NCBI RefSeq assembly: GCF_016862555.1
Contig: NZ_BONE01000013.1
Location: forward strand, 1 to 64,000
DNA: 64,000 nt
Reading direction: 5' to 3'
From: Asanoa siamensis
Lineage (GTDB): Bacteria > Actinomycetota > Actinomycetes > Mycobacteriales > Micromonosporaceae
Shown here: in pieces, positions 61,605-64,000 of the stretch
How positions within the stretch are numbered: position 1 is the first letter of the stretch
Layout: the number at the start of each line of letters is the position of its first letter
Position numbers and translations under genes: made by a program
The notes under the pieces: generated by a model
The model's input: only the letters and a program-made list of their open reading frames with translations
What the model was told of the DNA's origin: nothing
Databases searched by the model: none

Positions 61605-63266
61605 GTGCTCGCCCAGGTCGCGACCTACGCCGCCGCCCGCGCGCTGCGCCTGCCCCCGGCCGTGCCGGGCAAGGTCAGCTACCGCCGCAACCAGCGCATG
61701 CGCGCCCGCGACGGCGTCGCGCTGATGACCGACTATTACGCCACCGACGTGCCCGACGCGGGTACGGTGCTGATCCGCACGCCGTACGGGCGGGGCGGGC
61801 CGGTGACCCTGCTCGGGCGGCTCATCGCTTCGCGTGGGTTGCACACGGTGATCCAGTCCTGCCGCGGCACGTACGGGTCCGGCGGCACGTTCGAGCCGAT
61901 GCTGCACGAGCGCGAGGACGGCATCGACACCGTGGACTGGCTGCGGCGGCAGCCCTGGTACAACGGCAACCTGGGCATGTTCGGCTCCAGCTACCAGGGA
62001 TTCACCCAGTGGGCGGTGGCGCCGTACGTCGGCGACGAGCTGCGGGCGATGGTGCTGGTCTGCACGGCCTCGTCGGCCCGCGACTCGACCTACGCGGGCG
62101 AGGCGTTCTCGCTCGACACCGTGCTGACCTGGGCCGAGCTGCTGGCGGCCGAGGGCGCGCCGTTCTTCAGCCGCCAGGCCGAGCTGCGGCGCGGGCAGCC
62201 CAAGCTGTTCCGCGGGCTGGCGACGCTGCCGCTGGAGACCGCGGACGCGGTCGCCACCGGGGCCGCGGTGCCGTTCTTCCAGGAGTGGCTGCGCGAGGTC
62301 GCGCCGGACGCGGCCTACTGGGCCGACCGGGTGTTCGACGCCGGCGTGACCTCGGTCAAGGCGCCGATCGCCATGATCACCGGCTGGTACGACATCTTCC
62401 TGACCGCCCAGCTCCGTGACTACGCCGCGCTGAAGGCGGCGGGGGCCGACCCGTACCTGATGATCGGGCCGTGGACCCATGGCAGCCCCGGGCTGCTCAC
62501 CGCCTGGATGCGGGAAGGGCTCGCGTTCCTCTGTGACCGGATGCCGCGGGGTGGTGACGCGGCGGCGGCGCTGCGCGGGCGGTCGGGCGGGGCGCCGTGG
62601 GACGGCGAGGTGCGGCTGCACGTGGCCAACGCCGGGTGGCGCTCGGAGCGGGCGTGGCCGCCGCCGGGGCGCTCGGCCGAGGTGCTGCTGCGGCCGGGCG
62701 GCGGGCTCGGCGCGTCGCCGGGCGTGGGTGAGCCGTCCAGCTTCTACTACGACCCCGGCGACCCGACGCCGTCGGTCGGTGGGGCGGTGCTGACCGCGAA
62801 CCGGGCGGGGCGGGTCGAGAACGGCTCGGTCGAGAGCCGCGACGACGTGCTGGTGTTCACGGGCGCGCCGCTGGAGTCGCCGTTCGACATGGTGGGCGAG
62901 GTCGCGGCGACGATCTACATGGGCGGGGAGCCCGAGTTCTTCGACGTGTTCGTGCGGCTGTGCGACGTGGACCCGCGCGGACGGTCGTTCAACGTGTGCG
63001 ACGGGCTGGTCCGGGTGGTGCCACGGCGGTTCCGCCGGGATGCCGACGGGGTGACGCGGGTCGAGGTGCCGATGTACCCGACCGCCTACAGGTTCCAGGC
63101 CGGCCACCGGCTGCGGGTGCAGGTGGCGGGCGGGGCGCATCCACGGTGGGCGCGGAACCCGGGGACCGGGGAGCCGCTGGGGTCGGCGGTCGAGATGCGC
63201 GGCGGGCGGCGCTGGGTCTATCACGACGAGGCTCGGCCGTCGGCGGTGCGGTTCACGGTCGTCTGA
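61605..63266 (+). CDS. CocE/NonD-family alpha/beta hydrolase
   Basis: A 553-residue hydrolase of the X-Pro dipeptidyl-peptidase/cocaine esterase type. The alpha/beta core has nucleophile Ser129 in MFGSSYQGFTQW, the Asp in ITGWYDIFL and the His in IGPWTHGSPG. A jelly-roll C-terminal domain (PeptidaseS15_C-like; ending YRFQAGHRLRVQVAGGAHPR) follows. It has no signal peptide. I chose GTG 61605 because of the leaderless -10 box, although an in-frame upstream start at 61584 exists. The substrate, an acyl ester or peptide, is unknown. Confidence 0.92.
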   Translation: MLAQVATYAAARALRLPPAVPGKVSYRRNQRMRARDGVALMTDYYATDVPDAGTVLIRTPYGRGGPVTLLGRLIASRGLHTVIQSCRGTYGSGGTFEPMLHEREDGIDTVDWLRRQPWYNGNLGMFGSSYQGFTQWAVAPYVGDELRAMVLVCTASSARDSTYAGEAFSLDTVLTWAELLAAEGAPFFSRQAELRRGQPKLFRGLATLPLETADAVATGAAVPFFQEWLREVAPDAAYWADRVFDAGVTSVKAPIAMITGWYDIFLTAQLRDYAALKAAGADPYLMIGPWTHGSPGLLTAWMREGLAFLCDRMPRGGDAAAALRGRSGGAPWDGEVRLHVANAGWRSERAWPPPGRSAEVLLRPGGGLGASPGVGEPSSFYYDPGDPTPSVGGAVLTANRAGRVENGSVESRDDVLVFTGAPLESPFDMVGEVAATIYMGGEPEFFDVFVRLCDVDPRGRSFNVCDGLVRVVPRRFRRDADGVTRVEVPMYPTAYRFQAGHRLRVQVAGGAHPRWARNPGTGEPLGSAVEMRGGRRWVYHDEARPSAVRFTVV

Positions 63267-63545
63267 GCGCTTCGACGGCCTTGTAACAGCAGTGTGTTGG
63301 TTGCCGCTGCTTGCTTCTGGCGCGCGCCGTCGCGCGTATCTCCGCGTCATTGATCTTCAGATCCCTGCCCCCAGCTCCTCTTCCCCGTGGCCCTGCGGCG
63401 TCCCTCGTCCGGACAAATCGGATGTTCATGACTTTTGTTCGCGGTTTCCTCGCTTTTCCCGCCTGTCTCATTTCCGGCAAATAGCCTGAATTGACCGCTG
63501 GCGGAGCGGACCGTCGGGGGCTTCTGGTGGAACGGGGGACCGACG

Positions 63546-64000
63546 GTGCCATCTGCTCTCACGCGCGCGCTGCTCGCCGGCGCTCTGGCCGCCGCGGCGG
63601 CGGTCACCTTCCTGCCGGGCGTGGCCGCCGCGGCGCCGACGGCTACGGTCGCTGCGAACGGACCGCTCAATCTCCGAAGTGGACCGTCCACGGCGGACTC
63701 GCGTACCGGCTCGGTGGCCGACGGTGCCAAGGTGACCGCGGTCTGTCAGGCGTTCGGCCAGGAGATCGCGGGTACGCAGCGCAAGACGCCCTACTGGGAC
63801 CGCCTCTCCAACGGCCACTACGTCTCGGACGGCTACCTGAAGTGGTCGCCGGCGCGGCCGACGCTGCCCTGGTGCTCCAGCAAGGGCGCCACAGTGTCCA
63901 AAGTGAGCAGTGGCGGCGGGAAGGTCAACGTGCGGGCCGGCGCGAGCACCGGCACCGCCATCCTCGGTACGCTCGCCAACGGCAGCGGGCTGGCGATCGA
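63546..64000 (+). CDS. Secreted SH3-domain protein, 3' truncated by window edge
   Basis: GTG 63546 follows GGGGGA and starts a signal peptide of about 29 residues (PSALTRALLAGALAAAAAVT, ending VAAAAP). Two bacterial SH3 domains follow: TATVAANGPLNLRSGPSTAD with a YVSDGYLKW ending, then GGKVNVRAGASTGTAILGTL. The two Cys (CQAFG and WCSSKG) may form a disulfide. The frame is still open at base 64000, so a catalytic domain such as NlpC/P60 or CHAP may lie beyond the window. It probably binds cell wall outside the membrane. Confidence 0.8.
   Translation, partial: MPSALTRALLAGALAAAAAVTFLPGVAAAAPTATVAANGPLNLRSGPSTADSRTGSVADGAKVTAVCQAFGQEIAGTQRKTPYWDRLSNGHYVSDGYLKWSPARPTLPWCSSKGATVSKVSSGGGKVNVRAGASTGTAILGTLANGSGLAI

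Overview
This is a GC-rich actinobacterial chromosome segment, most likely from the Micromonosporaceae. The family call is an inference. It rests on a glycyl-tRNA synthetase with alpha and beta subunits in one chain, a CoaE-GrpB fusion, a PdtaR-type ANTAR regulator, many GTG/TTG starts, apparent leaderless promoters, and a gene order that (from memory) matches Mycobacterium and Streptomyces: pdtaR - liv ABC transporter - polA - rpsA - coaE - uvrB.

Layout. 1-1.2 kb: the end of an unrecognised protein. 1.3-11.5 kb: a sugar-use locus with a LacI repressor, a lipoprotein-dependent ABC importer, a cytoplasmic six-hairpin glycosidase carrying a LamG-like insert, and a secreted GH95-like enzyme with an F5/8C module. 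A 12-bp perfect palindrome lies at the importer promoter and again between lacI and the downstream thioesterase gene, so one repressor may control both. 11.5-13.3 kb: a caspase plus seven-blade WD40 gene split by a +1 frame change. 13.4-20 kb: NAD kinase, a GGDEF-EAL protein, a SnoaL-like protein, fused GlyQS, and a class I-shaped tRNA with the leucine anticodon CAA. 20-27.2 kb: pdtaR, a lipoprotein, and livKHMGF, with a strong hairpin between the binding protein and the permeases. 27.2-28.1 kb: non-coding repeats.

28.1-44.8 kb: a DUF559-type protein, a MarR/NmrA divergent pair, polA, small conserved proteins, an amino acid permease, a methyltransferase, rpsA, coaE-grpB, a lipoprotein with an internally duplicated domain, uvrB, and an AraC-type regulator coupled to uvrB. 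44.8-45.8 kb: a non-coding region with a 284-bp-spaced direct repeat. 45.8-56 kb: SDR, GNAT and monooxygenase genes; terC behind a probable yybP-ykoY manganese riboswitch; muropeptide-recycling-type genes (NlpC/P60 and dipeptide epimerase) with a tyrosine phosphatase and a beta-lactamase-fold hydrolase; a lytic transglycosylase lipoprotein; and a DedA-PAP2 fusion. 56-64 kb: typA, a DUF6884/GIY-YIG fusion, an amidohydrolase, a Tat-exported PhoX-type phosphatase, a CocE/NonD hydrolase, and the start of a secreted SH3-domain protein.

Two architectural habits recur. At least twelve genes have a TAnnnT box exactly 6 or 7 nt before the start codon, which predicts leaderless mRNAs. Three convergent gene pairs end on a shared CTAG in which both TAG stop codons overlap. 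Start sites were chosen by reading ribosome binding sites and -10 boxes by eye. No similarity search was run, so family names come from recognised motifs.
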